From: Sclerotinia nivalis
Lineage: Eukaryota > Ascomycota > Leotiomycetes > Helotiales > Sclerotiniaceae
DNA length: 64,000 nucleotides
Assembly (NCBI GenBank): GCA_029531795.1
Contig: JAPEIS010000007.1
Coordinates: 1,612,001-1,676,000, forward strand
Reading direction: 5' to 3'
Numbering within the stretch: position 1 is the stretch's first letter; each line of letters starts with the position of its first letter. The notes below the pieces were generated by a model that did no database searches, was not told the DNA's origin, and worked only from the letters and a program-made list of their open reading frames with translations. Shown here piece by piece: positions 1 through 11,980 of this stretch. Made by a program: the position numbers and the translations under genes.

Positions 1-1217
1 AACCGGTCCACAATACAAATCTACAAGCTTTTGGAGTTTGCATATATGGTCTGGCTCCAGCGTCCATTTCTTGCTTTGTACCGCAATGTTTGGTCGAATA
101 AGCAGTCCCCTTGGGTATTGCGGTTCAAACACCGCAATGTCCTTTTCCAGTCCCAGAGATCCGATTTCTCACGATAATAGTATGGACGACCACCTCTTTG
201 GCATGCACTGTTCGATAAGAGCCATCGATACCAATAGCAATTGTGCAATGCCACGGTGTCCGTGGAAACTCGCCGTTACTTTGTATCACAAGTGGTACAG
301 ACATCTTCACGGCTCCTGTGGAAGGGTGTATTGACAGACGCACGAAATCGGAGCATCTATCTTGCAAAAGCTTTGTAAAAGACTGAAGTAAAAGTCAATT
401 GGAGGCCAATGAAATGTCCTAATTGCTTCTGGGGGAAGAACAGGCTCGCCATACTTAGTAGTATTCGGCTTCGGGTTTGGCCATTTTGGGGGGAGGCGAA
501 CTCACTTCTGCTCTAACCATCATCCCGAGAGCTACTTTCTTCACATATTTCCTGTATTGTGTGCCGCTCATTATTCGCTTGGCGTCCGGACCATATCTAC
601 GTTCCTCATAAGCAAACAGAAATATTCAACGCCGCCTGCCTTGTTCATTCTTACCTTAAATCATCCTCCAGAAAACGGATGAAACTACAGTATGTACTTA
701 AGGTGTCACTGTCGGATTTAATCATGATTCTTATATCTTCCTCTCTTCGACCATACTGCTCCATGAGATTGATTCGGCTTTGGTCTACCAGATTCATGTA
801 TAAATCTTTATTCATTGCTCGGCCGGTCGACAGTCCTAGTATGTCCATGACGCGATAGAGCTTGTGTAACCTCGTTTTGTAATGATATTCAACAGTGCCT
901 CGCTATATTCCCAGGTATCCTCGTCTGGAATGCCAACAATGTCTTAATTCTGAATCGGCGATACATGAAACATGCATCTAGAATATTTGAAGGATCATAC
1001 CATCAAACACGAGTCTGTCAGTAGCAATTGTGACCTCGGCACCAACAGAATACACGGCCTTAACATCCTGGCACATGCTGTTCAGCCTAGACAAAGCCAG
1101 CACTTCTCCAAGATCTGGCAATCTTCCGATGACTTTGTCGGTGGTATTGATCTACGTACGTCCATCGATTTGGCACTCTTTTACCACCATCATTCTCTCG
1201 GGATGAAGACCCTACAG
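1..1217. other. Degenerate coding-like region, no intact gene
   Basis: No continuous gene can be built here. On the minus strand, coding-like text runs in pieces: a stretch read from about 960 to 850, a 65-codon block at 848-651 ending in a possible donor (AGGTAAGAATG), then about 600-480, and a block at 367-125. The pieces sit in different frames and are separated by stops. On the plus strand an 82-codon block (972-1220) may hold a 5' remnant of the lactonohydrolase relic that follows. I do not recognise the minus-strand protein. A gene with many short introns is possible, but frame changes without splice sites favour decay. Confidence 0.35.
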
Positions 1218-2047
1218 TAGGATATACCGGAACCTTAGTACCCGATGATCTCTCATGGAGTTTTGTGGTGGGTGCCGATTCCGTTATTTTCGATGAAGAA
1301 CGAGGCCTTCGAATTCTCGGTGCCCCGAAAATCTAGCAAAAATATATAGAAATATTAAGCGTGATTCACGTGGCGCCAATCTATGTACCAGATCTAAACA
1401 AACTTTTCGTCACCCAAGATGGACCCCCGGGCAATTTGACAAATCTCATGATCGACCTAAATGACGACCCACCAACAGTCACAGCTTTCGAGACAGATCC
1501 TCCAGTATATCAACCCACTGGAGGCATACTTCACGATAATATGATCTATTGGGCCACGCAAGGCAACAATGTCACCTTGCCAGGAGGCCTCAAACAACGT
1601 CCAGGGGTAGTTCGTGTTGATCCTAAAACGCTCAAGGCAGAATGGTTGATCAACAATTTCTACGGAGTTTTCTTTGGAGGGCTAAATGATTTGAAGGTTG
1701 ATCCAATGGGAGATATATGGTTCACCGACAGTGGTAAGCTCACCTGCAGATCTCACTTGATAGAGTAGTAAATAGCGAATATCTAAGATTACGCCCTTGG
1801 TCTGGGACTTGCTAATATGTCCAACCAACTTCAATTGGCTACATATCGCTTTCGACCGTCTACAGGTGAGATTACCGTAACGGATGCCACACTCGAGCAT
1901 CCAAACGGAATCGTATTTTCTCGCGATGGAAAGACAATTTACATCTTAGACACCGGTCTAGAAACCGTTGGGCCTGTAGCGAGAAAGGGGAACTATGACT
2001 ATTCTATTCGGATCTATTTCACTTTTACCCTTGCCAGAAACATCTAA
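1218..2047 (+). pseudogene. Lactonohydrolase (SMP-30/gluconolactonase-like) relic
   Basis: The reading frame encodes the middle of a fungal secreted SMP-30-type beta-propeller lactonase. It has the conserved runs PPVYQPTGGILHD, QRPGVVRVDP, NNFYGVFFGGLNDLKVDP, GDIWFTDS, then ALGLGLANMSNQLQLATYRF and LEHPNGIVFSRDG. A clean 64-nt intron (1734-1797, GTAAGC...AAG) joins WFTDS to DYALGLGL in frame. The gene is broken in at least two places. An in-frame TAG at 1334-1336 separates the FVVGADSVIFDEERG segment from the HVAPIYVPDL segment, with no plausible intron to remove it. A TAA at 2045-2047 ends the frame soon after the LDTGLETVGPVA region, before the family's C-terminal part. No start codon with a signal peptide is visible upstream. 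It lies tail-to-tail with the dehydrogenase at 2078-3037. Confidence 0.65.
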
Positions 2048-2077
2048 TTAGACGGCAGAACTCATCCTTGCTAGCCT

Positions 2078-3037
2078 TTACCAAGGCAAAACCCCTCCAT
2101 CGTACTGGTTGAGCCCCTTACTCTTTTCCCAGCCTGCTACTCGGATGTTCAAGAATGTGCCGTTCGATTCCCTCCCATGAGTGTCAATCACCTCGATGAC
2201 AGCCTTTGCGCCAGTCTCCACGTCAAGATCAGCCATAAAGCTTCCTATATTGCTTCGAAGCCACTATAATTATCCAATTAGCCTGTTCCAATTTGACCCG
2301 AAATGGATCTCAAAGCGTCATGAAAGGTAGAAAAACATAACTTACACCGGGGCTGACTGCAAGGAAGGTAAATCCTTCTTGGGCATAGGATTGTGCATAC
2401 TGGACTGTCAGCATGTTCAAGGCTGCCTTCGAAACCTTGTAGGCTGGAACTGGCATGAAGCTGTAAACTTGAGATCTCTCGATTGATCCGACAGTGGTGG
2501 ACCTGCGATTTACATTAGCCCTTGACCTTTCAGGGTCAAAACATACTGATTCCTTACATGTTGATGACCTTCTTCTCGGTACCTTTCTTCAAAAGAGGAA
2601 GGAATGTACTGGTCACAATATGTGCACTTGTGACGTTGGAATTGAATGTGGAATCAAGATCGTCCCTGAGAATAAAAGTCAAACCCCGGACAAACGTTTG
2701 GGAGAATATAGTGAATCAATAGGTACGAGACTCACATAGTGTGTATTTCATCTGTCATCCAATTCATTACTCCGGCGTTGTTGATGAGTATATCAATGCC
2801 TTCGCCTTCCAGGAAAGAAGCAATCTGGGTTTCTGCCTCTTCTACACTTGGTCGACTGGTTGTGTCAAGCTTTACATGCTTGACTTTGTCCTGAGATAAA
2901 TCGATCAATTTTTGGAGGGCAGGAGTAGGGTTTCCTCGAGAGGTGGCAAAGACGAAATTACCCGCCTTCGAGAACTCGGTAGCCATTGCTAGGCCCAAGC
3001 CTCGAGAGCATCCAGTAATGAGAATTGTCGTGACCAT
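2078..3037 (-). CDS. Short-chain dehydrogenase/reductase (SDR, csgA/C-factor-like)
   Basis: An NAD(P)-dependent oxidoreductase of the classical SDR family; the substrate is unknown. Four exons join in frame: 3037-2736, 2665-2558, 2502-2346 and 2263-2078, giving 250 residues, the usual SDR length. The introns are 70, 50 and 82 nt with GT...AG ends. Seen motifs are the nucleotide-binding TGCSRGLG near residue 8, NNAG near residue 90, the catalytic serine region TTVGSIERSQ, and YKVSK with the catalytic Tyr and Lys. After the active site comes AVSPGWLRS, the usual Pro-Gly turn. The sequence resembles the fungal group related to bacterial C-factor, which often lacks a known substrate. The promoter side (about 390 bp upstream of the ATG) holds an 11-bp triplicated repeat with a perfect CRE/ATF palindrome. 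Confidence 0.85.
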
Positions 3038-5064
3038 GATTCTGAGTAGTTTTCGAAAAGTAAATTTTCCTGCCGATTTTTGCTTTGTATTGAAAAGTGG
3101 CTGCGTTTGTACGCCTCTGAGACGATTAAGCTAGATGCCGTGCAACCCCAATTGGTAGGTACGCCCCAAGGCTACAGACGCACTTTCCTTTCCGTGTCTG
3201 CACCCTAAAGTAATGCGCGATATATACTTTACGGATATCATCATATTAGATATCCAAAATAGCTGTATATAGTCAAAAAAGTTATTTTCCTGAACTTCTT
3301 GGTCATATACTATAATATACACTTATCTTCTAACTTTCCTAAACCTTTTTTAGTTTGTCCTCTTCGAAATGAATTCTTTTTTCAATTCTTATCTCTTTTT
3401 TAATTTATTATTTTTATCATTTATTATATTGACGTCATATTGAAGTCATATTGAAGTCATATTGCGGCACAGAGTACGTCCACTCCTGTGCTCCAATATT
3501 GTGCTTATTTGCGCGAACTCTTTCGAAAAAATACATAGACGCATTCAATATTTCTGGAAAAATAAAGTGACAACCACCGCAATAGATACTTCGAGGCCAA
3601 AGACCAATCTTGCGCCTTATATCCTCCTATTGTATTTCCTCGGCCAATGGCTTTTGAGATCTCCGAGTATCTGCATCCATGCTCTTGTGAATCATCAATC
3701 CGGCATCTTAACTACAAACCTCACTGACTATATTTAATAAGCCGGTATAGCTCAAATTCACAATTTCTCTTATGCTTATCAAAAAGCTCGTTGCTTGCCC
3801 AACCATAACGGGATTGTGGCATGTCACGTGAATATCCAGGTTTGCAATGAGCAAGTTTTCTGGAACACAATCCGACAAACTTTTGATTTTTTTTTTCTAA
3901 TAATACCAAATTTTTTCAAAGGGCGCTGACAAGTACGGATCATAACACTTCTCATTGCAAAGGTCATGGGAATCGGTTAGGTAATTTACGAATGACTGAG
4001 CCGAGGTGGAAAAAAATATTTTTAATCTATTTGTAACTCGCAGAAACAACTTCCTGACATAATGATGAATGGTGATGTCCCTTCATCATTTTTGTTGCGA
4101 AGTATTTGTCTATAATCTTGGAAGTCTTTTTGTATCCAAATACTGTATCTCTCTGAAAAGTTTCGAGAAACCTTCATCAATCAATCATATGTGTACTTGT
4201 GCACCTGAGCATGAAGGTAAGACAATTTCTTAGAGCCTCCTGTGAAGTACGTAGTGCGTACTTAGCTCATGGAAAAGGGTCACAACGTCGCGCTCATCTG
4301 ATACTTGTCGGAAATTACTTGAGATGTGTTACAAGAGATCTTGTACTCCCTTTGGTTTTTACCCCAGTTTATACCTAAGTTCTGGTGTTTATGGCGGGGT
4401 CGAGATGAGCATTCCTCAATTTTTCTCCGTAAGATTCGAATTCCCGTCCCAAGACATTCCTCCTATTTTCCATACACGCAATCCACGCGCCTTCTGCGAT
4501 CACCACAATATCTCCCTTTTGGTATGTAAAACCTCATTCCGACACTGATCACACATAATTCAAGTAGTTATTTACCTACCACAATACCATTTTGGCGTCA
4601 ATTTAAAGGGTTTCGTTCATCGGTAGTATGAACCTGATGATGCACAACGGGCCGAATGTACCTTCCTGCCGAATATTCTCATCATTCCTCAAGTATTAAA
4701 TTTTTCGCCAACTCTTGTCCAGCGTGCTTTGTGATTGTTATTCTGACACAACCCTATTAAATTACTCACGTTCGAATTATTATCCTATCACCTAATAGCA
4801 TCTTAATTGTTCTTATCTAATAATAATAACAAGCATACTTTGGACGGGAAGTTTCTCCTCATTGTAAGATCACGTTAAATTTGCCGGTGATATTAATGTG
4901 AAGGGTGAATGATATACTTAAATTATACTTAGAATTATACTTGAGTTATATGCATTCGAAGAAGCCCTTAAGTCCGTCAAGACTCCTTGTTCTGATCGCC
5001 TTATTTTACTTTACCTACTTTCTCTACACCACGAATGTTTTGGTAGTCGGCAATTCTATCAAGT
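3038..5064. other. Intergenic, AT-rich, divergent promoters
   Basis: About 2 kb between the dehydrogenase (leftward) and the GH81 glucanase (rightward). It is AT-rich with long T and A runs (3340-3430, 3885-3930, 4700-4950). The ORFs in it are short and resemble nothing. It should carry both promoters. Apart from the 11-bp repeat at 3431-3463 I see no structure. Confidence 0.6.
3430..3463. repeat. Three tandem 11-bp units with CRE-like TGACGTCA
   Basis: The unit GA(C/A)GTCATATT occurs three times in a row (3431-3441, 3442-3452, 3453-3463). The first copy, with the preceding T, makes the perfect palindrome TGACGTCA (3430-3437), the classical ATF/CREB bZIP site. The other two copies have GAAGTCA instead. 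It lies about 390 bp upstream of the dehydrogenase start codon. Confidence 0.7.
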
Positions 5065-7947
5065 ATGAAGCAAATTACTAACGTTCTTCTTGTTCACATC
5101 CTCGCCGCAATTGCAAGCGGTGCACCTCATCCTCGTCCTCAAGAACAAGGCGATTATCATACCTCGCCACTCACGAAGAACCACCATCCGGCCAGGGAAG
5201 CACCAACATTTGGGCCCGGTGCCCCGTTGTTTCCACACTCCCTTATCAAAAATCCCCAGTGGCTTACGACGGAGCAAGAACTTCAACCCAAGCCTCTTCT
5301 CCCGGACGTAACTTCTTCAGATGGATTTATATTCCTTTCTTCGCCGGGCGCAATCCTGAGTTCCTCGATAACAACCACCGCAGTCATCCCTTTGGTATCC
5401 GTATTGACCACTTCCTCAATTTCGGGTACCGTGCAAGTTACAATACAAGTTCTTCCCTCCCCTAGCACTCAAACTCCTGCCACAACAGGATCTGTTCTTT
5501 CTAGTCTCGAAACTTCTGGCCACGCTACGGATCCTCCTATTCTCACATCGTCCATTCCCTCACCTACCACTCAGCTCGTCCCCACTGCACCAACACCTGT
5601 CAATCATGTGATGAATACCATTGCAGCAGACTCCAATATCTTCCAACCAATCGACACTTCACCTCCACCATCTAATTTAGGCTCCCGTTCGGATCATCCA
5701 GTACCTCGTCTAGGAATAAAATCACAACGTGCGCCTCGTGACACCAACAAATTTTACGCTAATTTCTTTCTCGGGAGTCAAACAGCGCCTGCCTGGACGC
5801 ATCCATATTCACTTGCGTGGTCAAAAGGAGGAGGAGCGACCAAAAGTTGGGGAATGACCCTCGTTCATATAGATGCCGACCAACGAGTGTTTGGACCTAA
5901 TGCTTCAGCGTATCCTGCTTCATACTTCATAAATCCCATTGGCTTACAATCTTTGGTACTTTCTGCAACCCAACTGGGTGCAACGACAACTCTGACAACC
6001 GACACTCTGACCGCTCTGTCAGTAAATGTTAATCTAAGTCCATCTCCTGGAGCTGACCCTGCTATTGTTTTCCCTTTGGTTCAAGGAATGGGTTTTGTGA
6101 CAGCTATCTTTGCCGGCGCTACACCAATTCTACAAAGTGGAATCCTTTTCCGAACATTAGCTTTAGACCCAACACCTCCGAAGCCAGGAATCACGAAATA
6201 CTCAATATTACTTGAGGATGGAAAAACATGGCTTTTATATGCCTATTCACCTTCTGGACAAAATCTTGCACTGACAGTTGTGGGAAATGGACTAGCTCAG
6301 GCTACTAGCGGCTTCAATGGAATTATCCAGATTGCAAAGAGTGAGAGTTCTGCGCATGAAGCTATGTTTGATGAAGCATGTGGTGCTTATCCAATTTCTG
6401 CAAGCCTCTCGGGTCATGTAAATGGTGCGGTTGGTTCCTACACCATTGCTTTCAACAAGGGTGGATTGAGTGGTACAACCTTGGCAATGTTCGCTTTGCC
6501 GCATCATTTGGAGTCTTTTGATAATAACACTCTTTGCGGTGTAATCAATGGAGTACAGCTAGCTACAACAACTAAGAGTATGGCGACAGCTATCGTCGCT
6601 GATTCCTGGACAATGGAGGAGGACTTACCGCTTAGTTTGAACTTTGCACCATGGAGTCCGGCAAGAGGAAGTTCGAATTCGATTTCAGCAGCTGCTATTT
6701 CTACCATCGCAAGCATTGCTGCTAGCGAGATATCGCAAAATATGACAGCGCAAACGGACTTGAATTCTATGTACTATAGTGGAAAGGTGTGCATGCCCCA
6801 ACGATACCTATATACCTATCGACCATTTTATTAACCTTGTATAGGCACTTGCCAAATTTGCTGGGATTGTATATACACTTCATGATTTCGTTGGAAATAC
6901 AGCTTTGGCACAAGCAGGTCTCAATACCCTGAAGCAAAACTTCGCGTTATTTGTCAACAATCAGCAACAATTTCCCCTCGTATATGAATGTGAGTTATTT
7001 GCGCTCCCAGATCTAATGCGGGAAACTAATGAGATCAGCCGCGTGGGGAGGTATTGTCTCTACCGCATCATATATAACTGGAGATTCAGGTCTTGATTTC
7101 GGAAACACATACTACAACGACCATCATTTCCACTACTCCTATTTTGTATATGCAGCTGCCATTATTGGATACCTAGATCCGAGCTGGCTAGCGAGTAATA
7201 AAGCCTATGTCAACTCAATGGTACGAGATTTTGCCAATCCTTCAACTGCGGACAACTTCTTCCCCGTTTCCCGTAACTTCGATTGGTACCACGGACACTC
7301 TTGGGCCCATGGTCTCTACGAAACTTTCGATGGAAAAGACGAAGAATCCTCATCTGAGGACTCTTTATCAGCCTATGCCATTAAAATGTGGGGTCGTACA
7401 ATAGGAGACTCAAATATGGAAGCGAGAGGAAACCTACAACTAGCAATAACTGCCCGATCCTTACAAAACTACTTCCTATACGAATCCTCAAACACAGTCC
7501 AACCGGCCAATTTCATCGGAAACAAAGTATCCGGTATTCTTTTCGAGAATAAAATTGACCATACCACATATTTTGGAGGCGCTCCAGAGCTTGTACAAGG
7601 AATTCATATGCTTCCTCTGCTTCCACATTCGACACTTACGAGGACAGAAGAATTCGTTACGGAGGAATGGAATACGTATTTCTCGAATGGAAGAGCCGAT
7701 AATGTTGTTGGGGGTTGGAAAGGTGTTTTGTTTGCTAATTTGGCCCTTATCGATCCCCGCGCTTCTTGGAATTTCTTTGCGCAGGCAGGGTTTGATGCAA
7801 GTTGGTTGGATGGAGGAGCAAGTCGTACGTGGTATTTGGCTTTGGCTGCTGGTATGTTTCTTTTCTCGTTTCTTTTATGTTTTTGTTTTGGTCTAGTGAG
7901 GTAGAATGGGTTCTAATGAGATTATAGGGCTTGGGGGCTCGCCATGA
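5065..7947 (+). CDS. Secreted GH81 endo-1,3-beta-glucanase
   Basis: Hydrolyses beta-1,3-glucan outside the cell and is related to yeast Eng1/Acf2. Such enzymes act in cell separation, wall remodelling or attack on foreign glucan. Exons 5065-6786, 6845-6989, 7039-7851 and 7928-7947 join in frame to 899 residues. Residues 1-19 form a signal peptide (hydrophobic LLVHILAAIASG). Residues 20-230 are Ser/Thr/Pro-rich, probably an O-glycosylated spacer. The GH81 beta-sandwich begins near NKFYANFFLG (about residue 230). The catalytic half has NDHHFHYSYF (about 649-658), FDWYHGHSWAHGL (about 703-715) and DGKDEESSSED (about 720-730), which holds the family's conserved glutamates (E725, E729). The last exon supplies only LGGSP, a common GH81 ending; that splice is the least certain. 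No GPI signal is visible. Confidence 0.9.
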
Positions 7948-8522
7948 TTGGAGGAGGGAAATCGAGATGATAAGGGAGTATAGGTATACACTTTGAAGAT
8001 CAATGCTGGCATGCTTCAAACTGGGTTGGGAATTACAGGATATGTATACGGGACGCAATGGTCCCGCAGGATTGAGAGAAGATAATAGTGATGGATTGAA
8101 GTGGCCGATAGGAAAGTCTTTGAGGGGCAACTTATTCCCACGGCTACTTTGTTCTATCCACGGAATACCTAGAAATTTTCAAATTGTTTAAGACCTAAAA
8201 CATGCCTATCAGATCTCGATGGAGGTGACCCTAACATGAAATCACTTTAATGCTAAATATTGGCGAGAGGTAGAGTGAAATGACACAGTCTCATCTATCC
8301 TTATTGGACCTAAAATCTCCATTATCTTTCGCGATTTCGTTTCTAATTGCCCATAAACACAAATTAGTGAACTTCAAACCCAATCTCTAATTATCTCATC
8401 CTATCAATCCCTCACCCTGTTGCCCCATGATTATGCTCTAATCACGATAATTAACTATAAACACCCAACTTTCACTCCTCTATCACCACATCCCACCACG
8501 AAATATACACATGATCGATCGA
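7948..8522. other. Convergent 3' spacer
   Basis: A 575-bp spacer between the 3' ends of the GH81 gene and the metalloprotease. Only short, unconserved ORFs are present. It should contain both 3' UTRs; no repeat or structured element was noticed. Confidence 0.6.
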
Positions 8523-9956
8523 TCAACCTTCCAATCCAACACCGCATGCTTCCCCTTTACCCACATCCACCCTCTCCATCTGCGCCAACCTCGCACGAAT
8601 CCAAGCCCCAAAAGCCAAAAACATATGCGCACCCCCATGCTCCTCGCAAAACCTAAGCAACGCCTTATATCTCCCCCTAACATCTGTTCCCGTCGCCGTA
8701 ACCACTTTCCCCAAATCCACCGGACATAAATACGGAGGCTGACGCGCATCTTCGATGATGGAGGCGCTGCCTTGCATACTACATGCATAATACACACAAT
8801 GGGCTATTCCGAAACAGTGGCCTAGCTCATGCGATGCAATGCGGCAGAGACGCGAGAGGTAGAGTTCTTGGAGCGTGTCTTTTGGGAGGTGGGAGGATAG
8901 TGGGGGGAGAGTATTTTGTTGGGCGATGGCGTGGACGAGGGGACTTTCTTTTATTGCGAAGTTTTCGTCGTCTATTCTTTTTCTTTTTCCTGCTTTGGAT
9001 TTCTTGATATTGCATGCATCGTTCATGTATTCGGCACAGTGGCTTCCAGGCCACCCATGTATCCGCTCGATTCCCTGCACCTCGTCCAAAACCGGATTGT
9101 AGCGCGCCGTACTCACAACCGCCACTCTACTCCCCCCATAAGCTCTGCCGCAAATAAATTCATCATCGTCGTCTTCGTACAAATCATGGTTTACGAGTAT
9201 TAACAACGCATATGCATCGGGGGGTAGTATATCGATAGCGAGATCTAGGAGATCGGAGAGGTTTAGCTGGTGGGAAAATGGTGCGGAGGGGGTACATCGG
9301 TAGCGGATACCGGTTTTGAAGGTGGAGGTGCGGAGACTAATGTAGGTGGGGTTTTTTTTTCTGGAGCTGGATCGGGATTTCGATGGGTTTGGGGAGGTAT
9401 CTTCCCAGGGTGTGAAATGTAGGAGTGAGGGGTCCATTTGTTTGACGGGAAGACCGTGGTAGAATGCTTGAAGGTATGAGATGACATCTGATATCCAATT
9501 ATTCGTCTCCCATTCCACTCCTTTCCCTCTCTTTCCCTTCCCACCACCCTCAACCTCACACTCACTCCACCCCCTCATAAACCCCTCCACCCCTTCCCCA
9601 TCAACCCCAGGCGGGCCCATAACATAAATAATCCTCCTCGCCCCAACTCCCTCCCCCTCCACCAAATTCCTATGCTTTCCCCTCTCCCACCCTCTAAACG
9701 TCTGACCCGTCTGTTTCGGCTCAATCGCCAAATCGTCACCATCCAGCACCAATGGACCCGGGAATGTAGACGCAAACTCTTCATCCGATGCGAAATTATG
9801 GAGAATCGTATCTGTAATTCCTGTTTTATGGATACCGGTAGCGGTCGCGGCGGCTGCGCGACGCGATGGAGGAACGCGGGAGAATGGGGTGGAGGGGTGG
9901 GGTGTGGTGAGGACGTGTGGGTGTGTACATGGAGAGGGAGTGGGTTTGGGTGGCAT
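8523..9956 (-). CDS. Archaemetzincin-like zinc metalloprotease (peptidase M54)
   Basis: An uninterrupted 477-codon gene. The diagnostic zinc site is HELGHCFGIAHC at about residues 376-387, followed by VYYACSMQG. This matches the archaemetzincin signature: HExxHxxGxxH with an adjoining Cys, then CxMxG with the Met-turn. Downstream cysteines in YLCPVDLGK fit the second, structural zinc of the family. The preceding DAYALLILVNHDLYEDDDDEFICGRAYGGSRVAVVSTARY matches the conserved beta-strand and ARYxP region. The first roughly 60 residues are Pro/Thr/Ala-rich and probably disordered. No signal peptide is evident, so a cytosolic or nuclear site is likely, as for AMZ proteins in general. Substrates of fungal members are unknown. 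The length is within the range of fungal homologues (about 350-500). Confidence 0.88.
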   Translation of the reverse strand: MPPKPTPSPCTHPHVLTTPHPSTPFSRVPPSRRAAAATATGIHKTGITDTILHNFASDEEFASTFPGPLVLDGDDLAIEPKQTGQTFRGWERGKHRNLVEGEGVGARRIIYVMGPPGVDGEGVEGFMRGWSECEVEGGGKGKRGKGVEWETNNWISDVISYLQAFYHGLPVKQMDPSLLHFTPWEDTSPNPSKSRSSSRKKNPTYISLRTSTFKTGIRYRCTPSAPFSHQLNLSDLLDLAIDILPPDAYALLILVNHDLYEDDDDEFICGRAYGGSRVAVVSTARYNPVLDEVQGIERIHGWPGSHCAEYMNDACNIKKSKAGKRKRIDDENFAIKESPLVHAIAQQNTLPPLSSHLPKDTLQELYLSRLCRIASHELGHCFGIAHCVYYACSMQGSASIIEDARQPPYLCPVDLGKVVTATGTDVRGRYKALLRFCEEHGGAHMFLAFGAWIRARLAQMERVDVGKGEACGVGLEG

Positions 9957-10813
9957 TTTAGGTAGGGGTTTCCTGAGGGGGAGAGGGATTTAGTGATCCT
10001 TTGATGGATATTGCGAAATGGTCTTGATGGGTGAAGGTTGGTTATAATACCTCTTGTGATATCACGTGGTCAATGCCTAACCAGCAGCACTTTTCGGACG
10101 AAATGTATCAAGGCAGGTAGATGTGCAATTCACTACTCCAATTAAGATTAGATGGAACCATGAAATCTGCAACCTCATTTCTAATTGATGTGCAGTGATT
10201 TTTAAATTCGTTGGTGATTCGCAAGTTCATCAGAAGGTCACGCATGAAAGAAAGGACAGGTAGAATAGTAGTGTAACATATTAATTATTAAAATCCACCT
10301 CTCTTTGTATTTCCTCGTGAATACAATCGATCAGATCAAATCCGATCAGGTCTAAACCAGACCGCAAACCATATGCTATGCTACCAATTCCATGCTATGT
10401 AATGTAAAGTTATCATTCGCTTCTTCGCCATCCCTAATGCGTCAGGGTATTCCCAGCCAAGCCCAAATTCATTCTATCCCAATCCTATCAAAAAGACATC
10501 TTATCCAGATGGCAAAAGAAATCCAGATTTTTTTCTCATCCTGAAGATCAAGACCGTCTTTTTGACACCTCTTTCCACATTCCCATCCATGATGTAATGT
10601 GATTCCAATCCAATCTAAACGCCCAATAAACTCCTCGCAATGCATGATGTGATATAATGCAGACTCTCGTGAGACCTCATTCTCAGGTTTGAAAAAAAAA
10701 AAAGGAAAAGTTTCATAATTGATACAAAGAAATTCGTAATCCAAACAAGCCATTTTCATCTTCCATCCAATAAACTCCCCGCGCAGAACCAGAATGAGGG
10801 CCTCATAAGCATC
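9957..10813. other. Intergenic (metalloprotease promoter, cyclin 3' UTR)
   Basis: About 860 bp between two leftward genes. It should hold the promoter of the metalloprotease and the 3' UTR of the cyclin gene. No conserved ORF or repeat was seen beyond a short A-run near 10690. Confidence 0.6.
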
Positions 10814-11980
10814 TTACGCAGTGGAAAGATTCTTTTGACCACCAAAGTATCTTGTTAAGAAATTGCCTTTTGATTTCTTAGCTGTGCGACGCTTTTCCTC
10901 TGCCATTACCATGTTGTCGTGATGAGCCATGTTGTCGATTTCGTATGGGAGCATGGGCCTGAGCTTTCCATCAGCACCAGCAACTTGAACCGTGACAACG
11001 TCGCGGACAACACCTGATGGGGAGTAGGTATCGCATTGCATAGCTTCATTTTCGTCGAGGTAGCTGCTGACGGATGATAAAGGTGTGCCCGAGCGAGATA
11101 ATTCGGAGATGTAAGATGAGGCTGAAGAGGACATGGCGTCGAGGGTGTCAGCAGTACCACTGCGGGTAAGACCGGGAACTTCTGATGAGGAAGGTGGCGA
11201 ATTGTAGTTGTATGTATCGTTGGCTGAGAAGAGGGATTGTTGTTCGCCGTAGTATGACATGTACTTTTCTTCGGTTGCTGGCATCCAGTATCTTCCTGTT
11301 GGGTCGAAGGACATGTTTTGCATTGCAAGAGCTTCTTGCTCTCGGATGGCTTGTTGACGTGCTTCGTGGAGACGGAATTGTTCTTGCTTTCGATCTAATT
11401 CAAACCGGATTGGTGTGAGGAAAGGTTCCAAATGAATGTAGAGATCTTCCTGGCTAACAATCAAATCCCAGTTGAGTAACTGAAGTAATTGCTTCTCCAT
11501 AAGGTTGACTTCTGTCCTGGTAAATGAAAAGTCATTGTAACCCCGAACGTTCGAGTACTCGGCCCAGTGCTTATTCTTCGGCGATGAATCGTTAAGAAAC
11601 TTGGCCGATAAGATCAATGTTGCAAGAAAAATTCTGTGGACTGTACATCTTAAACCTTTCGCAACTGGTGGTAGTCTCTTCTTCAATCTAGCCAGGTAGA
11701 CCAAACTGGTCATAAGTGTAGGTACTTGAACGTTGGATCTGTTTATTAATGAAGCGATGAATCTCTCTAACGACGGTAAATCTGATGGTGATCTTTTCTC
11801 TTGAGGGGGAGTTCGAGGCGGCGAGGGACCTTGACTTGAGACCTGTGTGGGTTCGCACTGAATGACTTCTCTCGCCTTTTGGGCAAGATAGTTGATCATA
11901 TCTTGAGTAACTGATTGAAAAACAAAGTGATCTAAAGCCACCTCATTGGAGGTTCTAGGAACGTTTGAATTGAGCGACAT
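10814..11980 (-). CDS. Pho85-type cyclin (Pcl1/Pcl2/Pcl9-like)
   Basis: A regulatory subunit for a Pho85/Cdk5-type kinase, expected to act in G1 progression, polarity or morphogenesis. The single exon gives 388 residues from the ATG at 11978-11980. The frame stays open to 12133, but family similarity starts at the internal Met (MSLNSNVP), so I chose that start. The cyclin box covers about residues 69-190: [22 protein letters not shown], then [13 protein letters not shown], then [18 protein letters not shown], and ending ELxLLNWDL-like ([11 protein letters not shown]). These are hallmark Pcl-cyclin runs. The C-terminal half is Ser/Thr/Tyr-rich and low in complexity, a typical site for phosphodegrons. 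The 5' side is a very long gene-free region, so a long leader or distant control is possible. Confidence 0.88.
   Translation of the reverse strand: MSLNSNVPRTSNEVALDHFVFQSVTQDMINYLAQKAREVIQCEPTQVSSQGPSPPRTPPQEKRSPSDLPSLERFIASLINRSNVQVPTLMTSLVYLARLKKRLPPVAKGLRCTVHRIFLATLILSAKFLNDSSPKNKHWAEYSNVRGYNDFSFTRTEVNLMEKQLLQLLNWDLIVSQEDLYIHLEPFLTPIRFELDRKQEQFRLHEARQQAIREQEALAMQNMSFDPTGRYWMPATEEKYMSYYGEQQSLFSANDTYNYNSPPSSSEVPGLTRSGTADTLDAMSSSASSYISELSRSGTPLSSVSSYLDENEAMQCDTYSPSGVVRDVVTVQVAGADGKLRPMLPYEIDNMAHHDNMVMAEEKRRTAKKSKGNFLTRYFGGQKNLSTA

Noticed and set aside
2161..2190. GTTCGATTCCC resembling a tRNA B box
   Set aside because: It lies inside the last exon of the dehydrogenase, with no A box or foldable tRNA around it.
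9672..9965. Plus-strand open frame opposite the metalloprotease
   Set aside because: Antisense to a Pro/Thr-rich coding region; no homology.
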